From contig CAMJES010000018.1 of NCBI GenBank assembly GCA_946404705.1, forward strand, positions 1 through 16,226: DNA of 16,226 nt, given 5' to 3'. Below the pieces are notes generated by a model. That model was given only the letters and a program-made list of their open reading frames with translations, did not search any database and had not been told where the DNA came from. A program made the translations under genes and the position numbers. How positions within the stretch are numbered: the first letter of the stretch is position 1; each line of letters begins with the position of its first letter. Origin of the DNA: an uncultured Ruminococcus sp. Its GTDB lineage: Bacteria; Bacillota; Clostridia; Oscillospirales; Ruminococcaceae. This document shows positions 7,251-15,336 of the stretch, in pieces.

Positions 7251-8593
7251 AAAGGATAATTATTGGCGGCACAAACAGCGGCTGCGGAAAAACTACTGTG
7301 ACCTGCGCAATACTTCAGGCACTTGTAAACAGAAAAATGAAGGTGACATCATTTAAATGCGGTCCCGATTACATTGACCCTATGTTTCACGAAAAAATAA
7401 TCGGCACTTCATCGTATAATCTTGACAGCTTTTTTTGCAATGATGATACTTTGAAATATTTGCTTTTTGAAAACAGCAGGGACGCCGATATTTCAGTCAT
7501 AGAGGGCGTTATGGGATTTTACGACGGAGCAAATGGCAGAGGCTCGGCTTATTCAGTGTCGCAAATTACCGATACGCCTGCCGTTATCGTCATAGACTGC
7601 AAGGGAATGAGCGATTCAATTGGTGCGGTCATGAAAGGTTTTTTAGAGTATAAAAAGCCGAATTATATTCTCGGATTTATTTTCAACCGCTTGCCGTCAA
7701 AGCTTGCAGACTTTGCGGAAAATCTATGCAGAGAGTTTGGTACGGAGTATTTCGGATTTTTGCCCGTGAATGAGATTACATTTGAGAGCCGTCATTTGGG
7801 ACTTGTGACTGCCAATGAAGTATCTGATATTAAAGATAAAATGAATCGTCTGGGTGAACTTGCGGAGAAGAATATTTTGATTGATAAGCTGATAAAGCTG
7901 TTGGAAAAACCGTTTCCGCAGTTTGTATGTCCGCAGTTTGAAAAGATGAATTTTCCGAGAAAGCCTGTTATTGCCGTTGCAAAGGATAGTGCATTCTGCT
8001 TTATTTATTTCGATAATATTTCTCTTCTGGAGAAGCTGGGTTGTGAGATAGTTTATTTTTCTCCGCTTAGTGATAAAGCTGTTCCCGAAAATGCTGACGG
8101 ATTAATATTATGCGGAGGGTACCCTGAGCTTTATGCAAAAAAGCTGTCGTGCAATGCGGATATGCTTGCCGATGTTCGCAGAAAAATTGAAGCGGGTATG
8201 CCGACTATTGCCGAATGCGGCGGGTTTATGTATCTTCACGATACTATGGAAGATGCGGACGGAAATGTGCATAAAATGGTCGGCGTGATAAATGGCAAAG
8301 CGTATAAAACTTCCAAGCTGCGGCATTTCGGATATACTAAAATGACTGCGGAGCGTGACAATATGCTTTGCAAAAAAGGTGATACTTTTCCTGCGCACGA
8401 ATTTCACTATTGGGACAGTACACTATGCGGAGAGGATTTTACTGCCGAAAAGTCAGACAGACGAAGCTGGAAATGCGCTTATGCGAATGAAAATATGTAC
8501 GCAGGTTTTCCTCATTTGTATTTTTATTCCGATATAAAAATAGCCGAAAACTTTGTGCGCAGATGCTTTGAATACGGAGGAAAAAATGGATAG
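7247..8593 (+). CDS. cbiA: Cobyrinic acid a,c-diamide synthase CbiA
   Basis: 448 residues, two domains. The N-terminal ATPase (about 1-200) begins with the P-loop GTNSGCGKTT (8-17) and the CGPDYIDPMFH block. The C-terminal class-I-like glutamine amidotransferase domain has LCGGYPELYA and the nucleophile C324 in AECGGFMYL, then HEFHYW. The enzyme amidates the a and c acetate side chains of (cobalt) cobyrinic acid using glutamine and ATP. Translation appears to start at TTG, overlapping the cbiET stop as TTGA, with AAGGAG at the right distance. The product requires CbiC upstream in the pathway, which is not in this window. It overlaps cobT by 8 bases. Confidence 0.96.
   Translation: MKRIIIGGTNSGCGKTTVTCAILQALVNRKMKVTSFKCGPDYIDPMFHEKIIGTSSYNLDSFFCNDDTLKYLLFENSRDADISVIEGVMGFYDGANGRGSAYSVSQITDTPAVIVIDCKGMSDSIGAVMKGFLEYKKPNYILGFIFNRLPSKLADFAENLCREFGTEYFGFLPVNEITFESRHLGLVTANEVSDIKDKMNRLGELAEKNILIDKLIKLLEKPFPQFVCPQFEKMNFPRKPVIAVAKDSAFCFIYFDNISLLEKLGCEIVYFSPLSDKAVPENADGLILCGGYPELYAKKLSCNADMLADVRRKIEAGMPTIAECGGFMYLHDTMEDADGNVHKMVGVINGKAYKTSKLRHFGYTKMTAERDNMLCKKGDTFPAHEFHYWDSTLCGEDFTAEKSDRRSWKCAYANENMYAGFPHLYFYSDIKIAENFVRRCFEYGGKNG
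8576..8580 (+). promoter_or_regulatory. RBS deciding the cobT start
   Basis: GGAGG is 5 bases before the ATG at 8586. The upstream in-frame ATG at 8553 would add 11 residues with no family similarity and no well-placed Shine-Dalgarno. Confidence 0.85.
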
Positions 8594-9635
8594 GATAGCG
8601 AAAATAACGCCGCCCGATGAAAATGAAAAAAACGCAGCAAAAATACATTGGGACAGCGTTGCAAAGCCCCTTGGAAGCCTTGGCTTGCTTGAAACGGCTA
8701 TTGAAAAATTAGCTGCAATTACGGGCAGCGAAAATGTTAAAATCAACAAGAGAGCAGTCGTTGTAATGTGTGCGGATAACGGTGTTGTATGCAAAGGTGT
8801 GACACAAACGGACAGCTCCGTAACCGCACTATGCACAAAAGCAATTGCGGAAGGAACGTCCAACATAAACGTCCTTGCCGACATCTATAACGCAAAGGTA
8901 ACGGCGGTCGATATTGGCGTTGACCGTGACGTAAAATGCAAAAATTTGATTGACAGAAAGATTGCATACGGCACGAAAAATATAGCCGTGGGAGCGGCTA
9001 TGACTATTGAGCAAGCAGAACGTGCAATTACTGTCGGAATGGGTATTGTCCGTGATATGAAGCGTGAGGACGCCGATATTATCGTTACCGGCGAAATGGG
9101 CATAGGAAATACCACCACTTCAGCCGCCCTTGCTTCGGTGCTTCTTGATATGCCGCCCAAATCGGTGACAGGCAGGGGAGCAGGTCTTGACAGCGCAGGA
9201 CTTAAGCGTAAAATAGCCGCCGTTGAACGTGCCATTGCGACGAACCGTCCCGACATAGATAAGCCGATTGAATTGCTTGCAAAGCTGGGCGGCTTTGATA
9301 TTGCAGGAATGACGGGACTTTTCCTTGGCGGCGCATATTATCACATTCCCGTTGTCATAGACGGTGTTATTTCCGCTGTTTCGGCGCTTATCGCCTGTGA
9401 GATAAATCCGCTTGCAAGGGAATATATGCTTGCAAGCCACGTTTCGGGTGAACCGTCGGGGAAAATGCTGCTTGAAAAGATAGGCGTAAAACCGCTTATA
9501 ACGGCGGAAATGCGGCTCGGCGAGGGCACGGGCGGAATAATGCTCCTGCCCCTGCTCGACGGAGCGCTGGCGGTGTATAACAGCGCTCACCGCTTTGACG
9601 ATATGGGCATGGAAAGGTATGTGGAGCTGAAATGA
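8586..9635 (+). CDS. cobT: Nicotinate-nucleotide:dimethylbenzimidazole phosphoribosyltransferase CobT
   Basis: 349 residues, the normal CobT length. CobT activates the lower-ligand base by moving phosphoribose from nicotinate mononucleotide to the base, giving alpha-ribazole phosphate. Signatures are the N-terminal LDxxKPxGSLG-like stretch (SVAKPLGSLGLLE), VVMCADNGV, TGEMGIGNTTTSAAL, TGRGAGLD, and the catalytic glutamate E313 in the GEGTGG motif, corresponding to E317 of the Salmonella enzyme. All key parts are present. No base-synthesis gene (bluB or bza genes) is nearby, so the base may come from elsewhere in the genome or from the environment. It sits between cbiA and cobU and overlaps cobU by ATGA. 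Confidence 0.97.
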   Translation: MDRIAKITPPDENEKNAAKIHWDSVAKPLGSLGLLETAIEKLAAITGSENVKINKRAVVVMCADNGVVCKGVTQTDSSVTALCTKAIAEGTSNINVLADIYNAKVTAVDIGVDRDVKCKNLIDRKIAYGTKNIAVGAAMTIEQAERAITVGMGIVRDMKREDADIIVTGEMGIGNTTTSAALASVLLDMPPKSVTGRGAGLDSAGLKRKIAAVERAIATNRPDIDKPIELLAKLGGFDIAGMTGLFLGGAYYHIPVVIDGVISAVSALIACEINPLAREYMLASHVSGEPSGKMLLEKIGVKPLITAEMRLGEGTGGIMLLPLLDGALAVYNSAHRFDDMGMERYVELK

Positions 9636-10150
9636 CGGTGCTTGTTACAGGCGGCGCAAAGTGCGGAAAATCTCATTTTGCAGAGATGCTTTTTAGCGGT
9701 TTTGAGGGCAGAAAACTATATATTGCCACTATGCAGCCTTACGGTGAAGAAGCCTTTGCCGCCATTGAACGCCACAGAAAGCTGCGCAGCGGAAAAGGCT
9801 TTGAAACCGTTGAAAAATACACGGACATTGATGAGATAAACCTTCCCGAAAGCTGTGGAATACTGCTTGAATGTACGGCAAATCTTTGCGCAAATGAAAT
9901 GTTTAAGGACGGAGAGCCAGTTGACCCGACTGACAAAATATTGTGCGGTTTTCGGCATCTGAAAAGCCGTGCAAAGCTGCTTGTTATAGTCACCAACGAG
10001 GTTGGAAATGACGGCGTTGTCTACGAAAAAGGCACGGCGAAATATATTGAAGCAATGGGGGAGATAAACCGCCGTGCCGCAAAGCTTGCCGATAGAGTAG
10101 TGGAATGCGTGTATGGAATCCCCGTGCCGCTGAAAGGAGAACTGCCATGA
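9632..10150 (+). CDS. cobU: Adenosylcobinamide kinase/guanylyltransferase CobU
   Basis: 172 residues, close to the usual 175-185. CobU phosphorylates adenosylcobinamide and then transfers GMP to make adenosylcobinamide-GDP. The P-loop GGAKCGKS (7-14) is intact. RHRKLR (47-52) resembles the HRxRR motif whose histidine carries GMP in characterised CobU, here H48. LLECTANLCANEMF matches the family's LLDCLTxWLxN block. The usual NEVGxGIVP segment is altered to NEVGNDGVVYEKG, with the proline lost. The C-terminus VYGIPVPLKG is normal. A second, shorter CobU-like protein two genes downstream retains the segment that is altered here. Overlaps are ATGA on both sides. Confidence 0.93.
   Translation: MTVLVTGGAKCGKSHFAEMLFSGFEGRKLYIATMQPYGEEAFAAIERHRKLRSGKGFETVEKYTDIDEINLPESCGILLECTANLCANEMFKDGEPVDPTDKILCGFRHLKSRAKLLVIVTNEVGNDGVVYEKGTAKYIEAMGEINRRAAKLADRVVECVYGIPVPLKGELP
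10134..10139 (+). promoter_or_regulatory. RBS deciding the cobS start
   Basis: AAGGAG lies 7 bases before the ATG at 10147, which forms an ATGA overlap with the cobU stop. The in-frame ATG at 10105 lies inside cobU and would add 14 residues with no such support. Confidence 0.85.
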
Positions 10151-10923
10151 GGATATTGAAGTCACTTGCAAGCGCATTTCTTATGTATTCACGAATACCC
10201 ATGCCACAAGTGGAATGGAAAGAGGAAAACAGGCGTTATGCGCTGTGCTTTTTTCCTCTTGTAGGCGCAGTTTCGGGGGCAATTTTTCTCCTTTGGAAAT
10301 ATATCTGCGGTTGGCTTAATATAGGTGCGCTTGCGGATGGTGCTGTTTCTGCGCTTATACCTCTTCTTGTCACGGGTGGCATACATATAGACGGTTTCTG
10401 CGACGTTACAGACGCAAAAGCTTCCTGTGCCGACAGAGAGGGCAAGCTGAAAATTATGAGCGATCCTCATATCGGCTCCTTTGCAGCAATGTGGCTGTGC
10501 GCATATCTTATTTTGCAGACGGCAATGCTTGCGGAGATAAAAAATCTCGGAACGGCTGTTATCGTTGCCTGCGGATATGTGCTTTCAAGGGCGTTCAGCG
10601 GACTTGCGGCGGTAACGTTTAAAAGTGCAAAGAAAGAAGGCGCATTGCAGAGCTTTGCAAAGCCTGCCCATAAAAAAGTTACAGTTGCAGTTTTGCTTGT
10701 TTTTACGGCAGTTTCGGCTGCGGCAATGCTTCGTGCAGACCTTGTTTCGGGAGGACTTGCATTGATAGGGGCGGCAGGGACGTTCATATATTACAGAATA
10801 TCCGCATACAAAAAATTCGGCGGAATTACGGGCGACCTTGCAGGCTGGTTTTTGCAGATATGCGAAATGGCTGTGCTGATATTAGCAGTTGTCGGAGAAA
10901 AACTTACGGAGGCGTTTTTATGA
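10147..10923 (+). CDS. cobS: Adenosylcobinamide-GDP ribazoletransferase (cobalamin synthase) CobS
   Basis: Integral membrane enzyme of 258 residues that joins adenosylcobinamide-GDP to alpha-ribazole (or its phosphate) to form the complete coenzyme. It shows a FLxYSRIPMP-type N-terminus, several hydrophobic segments (about 32-48, 58-76, 110-135, 137-160, 178-215 and the C-terminal 238-252), and the acidic HIDGFCDVTDA motif (D82, D86, D89) that matches the family's HxDGxxDxxD site. SDPHIGSF follows, in place of the common DsrxGxxG. The C-terminal GGITGDLAG block is also typical. Overlaps cobU and the next gene by ATGA. Confidence 0.95.
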   Translation: MRILKSLASAFLMYSRIPMPQVEWKEENRRYALCFFPLVGAVSGAIFLLWKYICGWLNIGALADGAVSALIPLLVTGGIHIDGFCDVTDAKASCADREGKLKIMSDPHIGSFAAMWLCAYLILQTAMLAEIKNLGTAVIVACGYVLSRAFSGLAAVTFKSAKKEGALQSFAKPAHKKVTVAVLLVFTAVSAAAMLRADLVSGGLALIGAAGTFIYYRISAYKKFGGITGDLAGWFLQICEMAVLILAVVGEKLTEAFL

Positions 10924-11303
10924 TAATGATAACAGGCGGCGCATTCCAAGGCAAAAAGGAATATGCAAAAAAGCGTTTCGGTTTTTCCAATGAGGATATT
11001 TTAAACGGCGGAAGCTGTGACCTTGATGCGGTTTTTAACGCAAAATGCGTAACGGATTATCAGCTTACGGTGAAGCGCCTGCTTGAAGAAAATGCCGACC
11101 CTAATGAATTTACAAGGCGGCTTTGCAGAGAAAATTCGGATGCTGTCATTATCATAAACGAGATAGGCGGAGGTATAATCCCAATTGAAAAAAGTGAGCG
11201 CATATGGCGTGAAGAAACGGGCAGAGCAGGCTGTATCATTGCGGAGAATTCCCGTGAGGTCATACGTCTTGTCTGCGGTATTCCCGTAAAGATAAAGGGG
11301 TAA
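10920..11303 (+). CDS. Short CobU-like protein (second copy, degenerate P-loop)
   Basis: 127 residues, about 50 shorter than CobU. It aligns with CobU at both ends: MITGGAFQGKKEYA at the start, and INEIGGGIIPIEKSERIWREETGR plus VCGIPVKIKG at the end. The latter is closer to classical CobU (NEVGxGIVP...R...GR) than the full-length copy two genes upstream. The Walker A GGAFQGKK has lysine (K13) where serine or threonine should bind magnesium-nucleotide, and the HRxRR motif with the GMP-carrying histidine is absent. It may assist CobU, regulate it, or perform one half-reaction; a decaying duplicate is less likely given the clean frame and GGAGG (10908-10912) 7 bases before the ATG. It overlaps cobS by 4 bases and ends 6 bases before cobC. 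Confidence 0.85.
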   Translation: MIMITGGAFQGKKEYAKKRFGFSNEDILNGGSCDLDAVFNAKCVTDYQLTVKRLLEENADPNEFTRRLCRENSDAVIIINEIGGGIIPIEKSERIWREETGRAGCIIAENSREVIRLVCGIPVKIKG

Positions 11304-11309
11304 GGCGCA

Positions 11310-11870
11310 ATGAAGATAATATTTATCCGTCACGGCAAGACCGCCGGAAATCTTGAAAAGCGATATATCGGCGTTACCGATGAGCCTCTTTGCGAAGAGG
11401 GCGTTTCCGAGCTGAAAAGCATAAGCTATCCTGATTGCCATATTGTTATTTCAAGTCCTATGAAACGCTGCTTGCAAACTGCGGAAATCATTTATCCCGA
11501 TAAAAAAATCGTTGTCGGTGAAAATTTGAAAGAGTGTGATTTCGGGGATTTTGAGGGCAAAAATTACCTTGAATTGTCGGGAGATACAGATTATCAGCGT
11601 TGGATAGACAGCGGCGGAACAATGGCATTTCCAAACGGCGAAAACCCCTCCGATTTTAAGAAAAGGTGCATTGCGGAGTTTTACAATATCGTTTCGGAAT
11701 ATATCGCAAATACCGTGCTTGCCTTTGTTGTTCACGGCGGCACCATAATGTCGATACTTGAAAAATACGCTTATCCCAAAGGCGGTTATTACGATTTTCA
11801 GGTTCAAAACGCACATGGATATATAACCGAGTTTGACGGTGAAAAAATAATTATTTCGGAGAAAATATGA
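11310..11870 (+). CDS. cobC: Alpha-ribazole phosphatase CobC (histidine phosphatase family)
   Basis: 186 residues, phosphoglycerate-mutase-like histidine phosphatase. The RHG motif (R7-H8-G9) holds the phospho-histidine, ISSPMKRCLQTAEII supplies the second arginine, ECDFGDFEGKNY is the conserved acidic segment, and H142 in VVHGGTIMSI is the second catalytic histidine. In this context the expected reaction is removal of phosphate from alpha-ribazole 5'-phosphate or adenosylcobalamin 5'-phosphate in nucleotide-loop assembly. Sequence alone does not separate CobC from general phosphatases; the operon position does. It follows the CobU-like gene after 6 bases with TAAGG close to the start, and overlaps cbiB by ATGA. 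Confidence 0.92.
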   Translation: MKIIFIRHGKTAGNLEKRYIGVTDEPLCEEGVSELKSISYPDCHIVISSPMKRCLQTAEIIYPDKKIVVGENLKECDFGDFEGKNYLELSGDTDYQRWIDSGGTMAFPNGENPSDFKKRCIAEFYNIVSEYIANTVLAFVVHGGTIMSILEKYAYPKGGYYDFQVQNAHGYITEFDGEKIIISEKI

Positions 11871-12832
11871 AGGCGTTTATACTTATTCTGCCGATGATTA
11901 TCGGTTTTATTATTGATATTTTTCTTGGTGACCCGTACACTCTGCCGCACCCTGTAAGGCTAATAGGTACGCTTATTTCACGGCTGGAAAGATATGTGAG
12001 AAGTCGGTTTAAAAATCTGCGGACGGGGGGATTTTTTCTTGCTTTGACGGTTATTTTTCTTTCGTCGGGGATACCGTTTGCATGCCTGTTTATTGCGTAT
12101 AAAATTAGCAATGTTTTTGGAATTGCCGTTGAAAGTGTTTTCTGCTATTATCTGATAGCGGCAAAATGTCTGCGTGATGAAAGTATGAAGGTATATCGTG
12201 CAATTTTGGAAAATGACACTGACAAAGCACGAAAAGCCGTGTCAATGATAGTGGGGCGTGATACCGATGTTCTTGACGAAAAGGGCATTATCAAGGCTGC
12301 TGTGGAAACGGTGGCAGAGAACACTTCCGACGGTGTAACTGCACCGATGATGTACATTTCCGCAGGCGGTGCTGCACTTGGATTTCTCTACAAGGCGGTA
12401 AACACTATGGATTCAATGATAGGCTACAAAAATGAAAAATATGCAGACATCGGACGATTTGCCGCACGTCTGGACGATCTTCTGAACTATATCCCGTCAA
12501 GGCTGACTGCACTTGCAATGATACTTTCTGCGTATCTGCTTCGGCTGGACGGAAAAAATGCATTTCATATCTGGAAGCGTGACCGCAGAAAGCACGCCAG
12601 TCCTAACTCTGCGCAGACGGAATCGGTATGTGCAGGAGCACTGGATATACGCCTTGCAGGTGACGCTTACTACTTCGGTGAGCTGCATAAAAAGGAGTTC
12701 ATCGGCGATGATATTCGTCCGCCCGAAAGCGAGGATATACGCCGTGCAAACCGTCTTATGTACTGTACGTCGGTCATTGTGCTGATAATATCCGCAGCGG
12801 CAAGAGCCTTTATATTTGGAGGTTTGTTATGA
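11867..12832 (+). CDS. cbiB: Adenosylcobinamide-phosphate synthase CbiB
   Basis: 321-residue membrane protein that attaches aminopropanol phosphate to adenosylcobyric acid. The N-terminus shows a hydrophobic helix followed by LGDPYTLPHPVRLIG, the family signature. Central signatures are KARKAVSMIVGRDTDVLDEKGI and AAVETVAENTSDGVTAPMMY, followed by YKAVNTMDSMIGYKNEKY. The C-terminal part carries DRRKHASPNSAQTES and ends in a hydrophobic helix. All expected blocks are present in order. CGGAGA (11857-11862) supports the start. The next gene, cobD, makes its aminopropanol-phosphate substrate. It overlaps both neighbours by ATGA. Confidence 0.97.
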   Translation: MKAFILILPMIIGFIIDIFLGDPYTLPHPVRLIGTLISRLERYVRSRFKNLRTGGFFLALTVIFLSSGIPFACLFIAYKISNVFGIAVESVFCYYLIAAKCLRDESMKVYRAILENDTDKARKAVSMIVGRDTDVLDEKGIIKAAVETVAENTSDGVTAPMMYISAGGAALGFLYKAVNTMDSMIGYKNEKYADIGRFAARLDDLLNYIPSRLTALAMILSAYLLRLDGKNAFHIWKRDRRKHASPNSAQTESVCAGALDIRLAGDAYYFGELHKKEFIGDDIRPPESEDIRRANRLMYCTSVIVLIISAAARAFIFGGLL

Positions 12833-13860
12833 ATATTCCAAAGCACGGCGGCGATACTTTCGGGCGTGAGATACGATATGATTTTTCGGCAAATCTCAAT
12901 CCGCTGGGTATGCCGCAGAGCGTGAAAAAAGCACTTGAAAATTCCATTCCCGATTGGGAGAAATACCCCGACCCTTACTGCCGCAGACTGGTGAAAAAAC
13001 TGTCTGAGCATGAAAATTTTCCGCACGAAAATATTGTCTGCGGAAACGGTGCGGCTGACCTTATTTTTCGCATCGTCCGGGCGGTAAAACCTCAAAAAGC
13101 CGTTATCTGTGCACCCTCTTTCGGGGAATATACCAAGGCTTTGGAGCAATGCGGCTGTGAAATTTCGGCGTATCGGCTTGCGGAAGAAAACGGGTTTGCA
13201 CTTGACGTTGGAATAACCGAAATCCTTGACAAAAGCGTTGATATGCTTATACTTGGTACGCCCAACAATCCCACAGGACAGACAATTGAAAGCGAACTTC
13301 TATGTGAGATCTGCAAAAAATGCGAAGAGGACAACATTATTTTTTTATGCGATGAATGTTTCATTGATTTTGTGGTGAACGGAACGGGCGCAGAGTGCTT
13401 TATGAACAAAAACGTGGTGGTTTTAAAGGCGTTTACAAAGATATACGCTATGGCAGGTCTGCGGCTTGGGTATGCTCTTTTCGGCGATAGCACTCTTGCT
13501 GAAAAAGTCCGTGAAACAGGGCAGTTCTGGAGCGTTTCTTCACCTGCGCAGGCGGCAGGAGAAACGGCATTGGACGAAAAAAACTATGTCGCAAAAACTG
13601 CGGAGTTCATCAAAAATGAACGGGAATATTTATCGAAAAATCTGCTGCGGTTTGGATTTAAGGTGTACCCCTCGGAAGCAAATTTTATCCTTTTTTATAC
13701 CGACCTGCCCCTTGATGAAATGCTTTTGCGGAAGAATATACTTATACGAAACTGTGAAAACTTTAATGGACTTTCACAGGGCTTTTTCCGCATTGCAGTC
13801 CGCACTCACGAAGGAAATTCTGCGCTTGTTTCCGCAATAGAGAGGTGTCTGAATGGCTAA
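12829..13860 (+). CDS. cobD: L-threonine-O-3-phosphate decarboxylase CobD
   Basis: Pyridoxal-phosphate enzyme of 343 residues, fold type I, aminotransferase-like. CobD decarboxylates L-threonine phosphate to (R)-1-amino-2-propanol phosphate, the linker used by CbiB. It begins with HGGDTF and DFSANLNPLG, both typical of CobD. Further features are GNGAADLIFR, the substrate-side TPNNPTG motif, LCDECFIDF with the cofactor-binding aspartate, and the Schiff-base lysine K204 in AFTKIYAMAGLRLGY. The conserved arginine near the C-terminus (FFRIAVRTHEGN) is present. CobD is very similar to histidinol-phosphate aminotransferase; the N-terminal motif and the position after cbiB decide the call. GGAGG lies 6 bases before the ATG. 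Confidence 0.95.
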   Translation: MNIPKHGGDTFGREIRYDFSANLNPLGMPQSVKKALENSIPDWEKYPDPYCRRLVKKLSEHENFPHENIVCGNGAADLIFRIVRAVKPQKAVICAPSFGEYTKALEQCGCEISAYRLAEENGFALDVGITEILDKSVDMLILGTPNNPTGQTIESELLCEICKKCEEDNIIFLCDECFIDFVVNGTGAECFMNKNVVVLKAFTKIYAMAGLRLGYALFGDSTLAEKVRETGQFWSVSSPAQAAGETALDEKNYVAKTAEFIKNEREYLSKNLLRFGFKVYPSEANFILFYTDLPLDEMLLRKNILIRNCENFNGLSQGFFRIAVRTHEGNSALVSAIERCLNG

Positions 13861-15322
13861 GGCGATAATGATACAGGGTACGATGTCAAACTCGGGAAAG
13901 AGCTTTCTTGCCGCTGCACTTTGCAGGATATTCCGTCAGGACGGCTATTCTGCCGCACCCTTCAAATCACAGAATATGGCACTCAATTCCTATATAACCT
14001 CAGACGGTTTGGAAATGGGCAGGGCGCAGGCAATGCAGGCAGAGGCGGCGGGAATTGAACCGTCTGTGCTGATGAATCCCATACTTTTAAAGCCTACAAC
14101 AGATGTCGGTTCGCAGGTGATAGTCAACGGCGAAGTAAGGGGAAACATGAAAGCGGCGGATTATTTCCGTTACAAAAAAGAGCTTATCCCCGACATTATG
14201 AAGGCATACAATACTCTTGCATCACAGCACGATATTATCGTTATCGAGGGCGCAGGAAGTCCTGCGGAGATCAATCTTAAGCAGGACGATATTGTAAACA
14301 TGGGCATGGCAAAGCTGGCGAAAGCACCCGTTCTTCTCACGGGAGATATTGACAGAGGGGGAGTTTTTGCACAGCTTCTGGGTACGCTTATGCTCCTTGA
14401 CGATGATGAACGCAGCATGGTGAAAGGTCTTATCGTAAACAAATTCAGAGGCGACAAGAGCATCTTTTCGGACGGCGTTCAAATGCTTGAACAGCGTGGC
14501 GGAAAGCCTGTTATTGGCGTTGTTCCCTACATAAAATGCGATATTGAGGACGAGGATAGTCTTTCGGAAAAGCTGGAAAACGGTTCAAAGGGCATTATAG
14601 ACATTGCGGTAATACGCTTGCCGAGAATATCAAATTTTACTGACTTTGATGTTTTTTCGCAGTATGAGGGCGTTTCCGTGCGGTATGTTTCAAAGTATTC
14701 CGAGCTTTCCGAGCCTGATATGATAATTATTCCGGGAACTAAAAGCACTATCTCAGATATGAAGTGGCTCCGTGAGAGCGGACTTGAAGCGGCTGTGAAG
14801 AAATGTGTATCTAAGGGCGTGCCGCTGTTCGGAATTTGCGGCGGCTATCAGATGCTTGGTGAAAGGATAACCGATAGTGAAGGCGCAGAGGGCGGCGGAG
14901 CAATAGACGGAATGAGCCTGTTAAAATGCCGCACTGAGTTTTCAACCGAAAAGACACGCCGCAGAACAGAAGGCGTATTTGCGGAGGTGGACGGAGCATT
15001 TTCCTGCCTTACGGGATCGCACTTTTCCGGCTATGAGATACATATGGGCGAAACCGTGTCCGAAGAAACGCCCCTTTTATCCTGCGGCGGCGCACAAATC
15101 GGCAACGTTTACGGCTGTTATATTCACGGTGTTTTTGACAGTCCGGAGGTTTCCGAGAGGATAGTTAAAACGCTGTACAGCCGCAAGGGTCTTGCATACG
15201 CCGGAGGGAAAAATAACCGCGGGGCGTACAAGGAAATGCAGTTTGATATTCTTGCAGACGGTGTGCGGAATAGCTTGGATATGAAGATGATTTATAATAT
15301 CATTGATAAAGGTTTAATTTGA
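13853..15322 (+). CDS. cbiP: Cobyric acid synthase CbiP (CobQ)
   Basis: 489 residues, two-domain glutamine-dependent amidase. It adds four amides (b, d, e, g) to adenosylcobyrinic acid a,c-diamide to give adenosylcobyric acid, the CbiB substrate. The P-loop GTMSNSGKS (9-17) is followed by FKSQNMALNSYIT, RAQAMQAEAAG and the LLKPTTDVGSQV block, all diagnostic for CbiP. IEGAGSPAEINL and DIDRGGVFAQL follow. The glutaminase domain has the nucleophile C329 in FGICGGYQMLGE and H425 in CYIHGVFDSP. It overlaps cobD by 8 bases (ATGGCTAA). The enzyme needs an adenosylated substrate, so a corrinoid adenosyltransferase must be encoded elsewhere. Confidence 0.97.
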   Translation: MAKAIMIQGTMSNSGKSFLAAALCRIFRQDGYSAAPFKSQNMALNSYITSDGLEMGRAQAMQAEAAGIEPSVLMNPILLKPTTDVGSQVIVNGEVRGNMKAADYFRYKKELIPDIMKAYNTLASQHDIIVIEGAGSPAEINLKQDDIVNMGMAKLAKAPVLLTGDIDRGGVFAQLLGTLMLLDDDERSMVKGLIVNKFRGDKSIFSDGVQMLEQRGGKPVIGVVPYIKCDIEDEDSLSEKLENGSKGIIDIAVIRLPRISNFTDFDVFSQYEGVSVRYVSKYSELSEPDMIIIPGTKSTISDMKWLRESGLEAAVKKCVSKGVPLFGICGGYQMLGERITDSEGAEGGGAIDGMSLLKCRTEFSTEKTRRRTEGVFAEVDGAFSCLTGSHFSGYEIHMGETVSEETPLLSCGGAQIGNVYGCYIHGVFDSPEVSERIVKTLYSRKGLAYAGGKNNRGAYKEMQFDILADGVRNSLDMKMIYNIIDKGLI

Positions 15323-15324
15323 AA

Positions 15325-15331
15325 AAGGGAG
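15325..15331 (+). promoter_or_regulatory. RBS deciding the lipoprotein start
   Basis: AAGGGAG lies 5 bases before the ATG at 15337. It rules against a TTG at 15319 that would add six residues containing the Shine-Dalgarno itself. Confidence 0.8.
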
Positions 15332-15336
15332 AAAAA

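Noticed and set aside
9716..10177. 153-residue minus-strand open frame opposite cobU
   Set aside because: Shadow frame opposite a well-conserved gene; no recognisable motif.
10920..11303. Short CobU-like gene as a frameshift fragment or pseudogene
   Set aside because: It has its own well-spaced ribosome binding site, coupled start and intact C-terminal motifs, and no remnant of the missing middle appears in other frames; treated as a real gene.
12829..13860. Histidinol-phosphate aminotransferase (HisC)
   Set aside because: Similar fold, but the HGGD and DFSANLNPLG start and the position between cbiB and cbiP identify threonine-phosphate decarboxylase.
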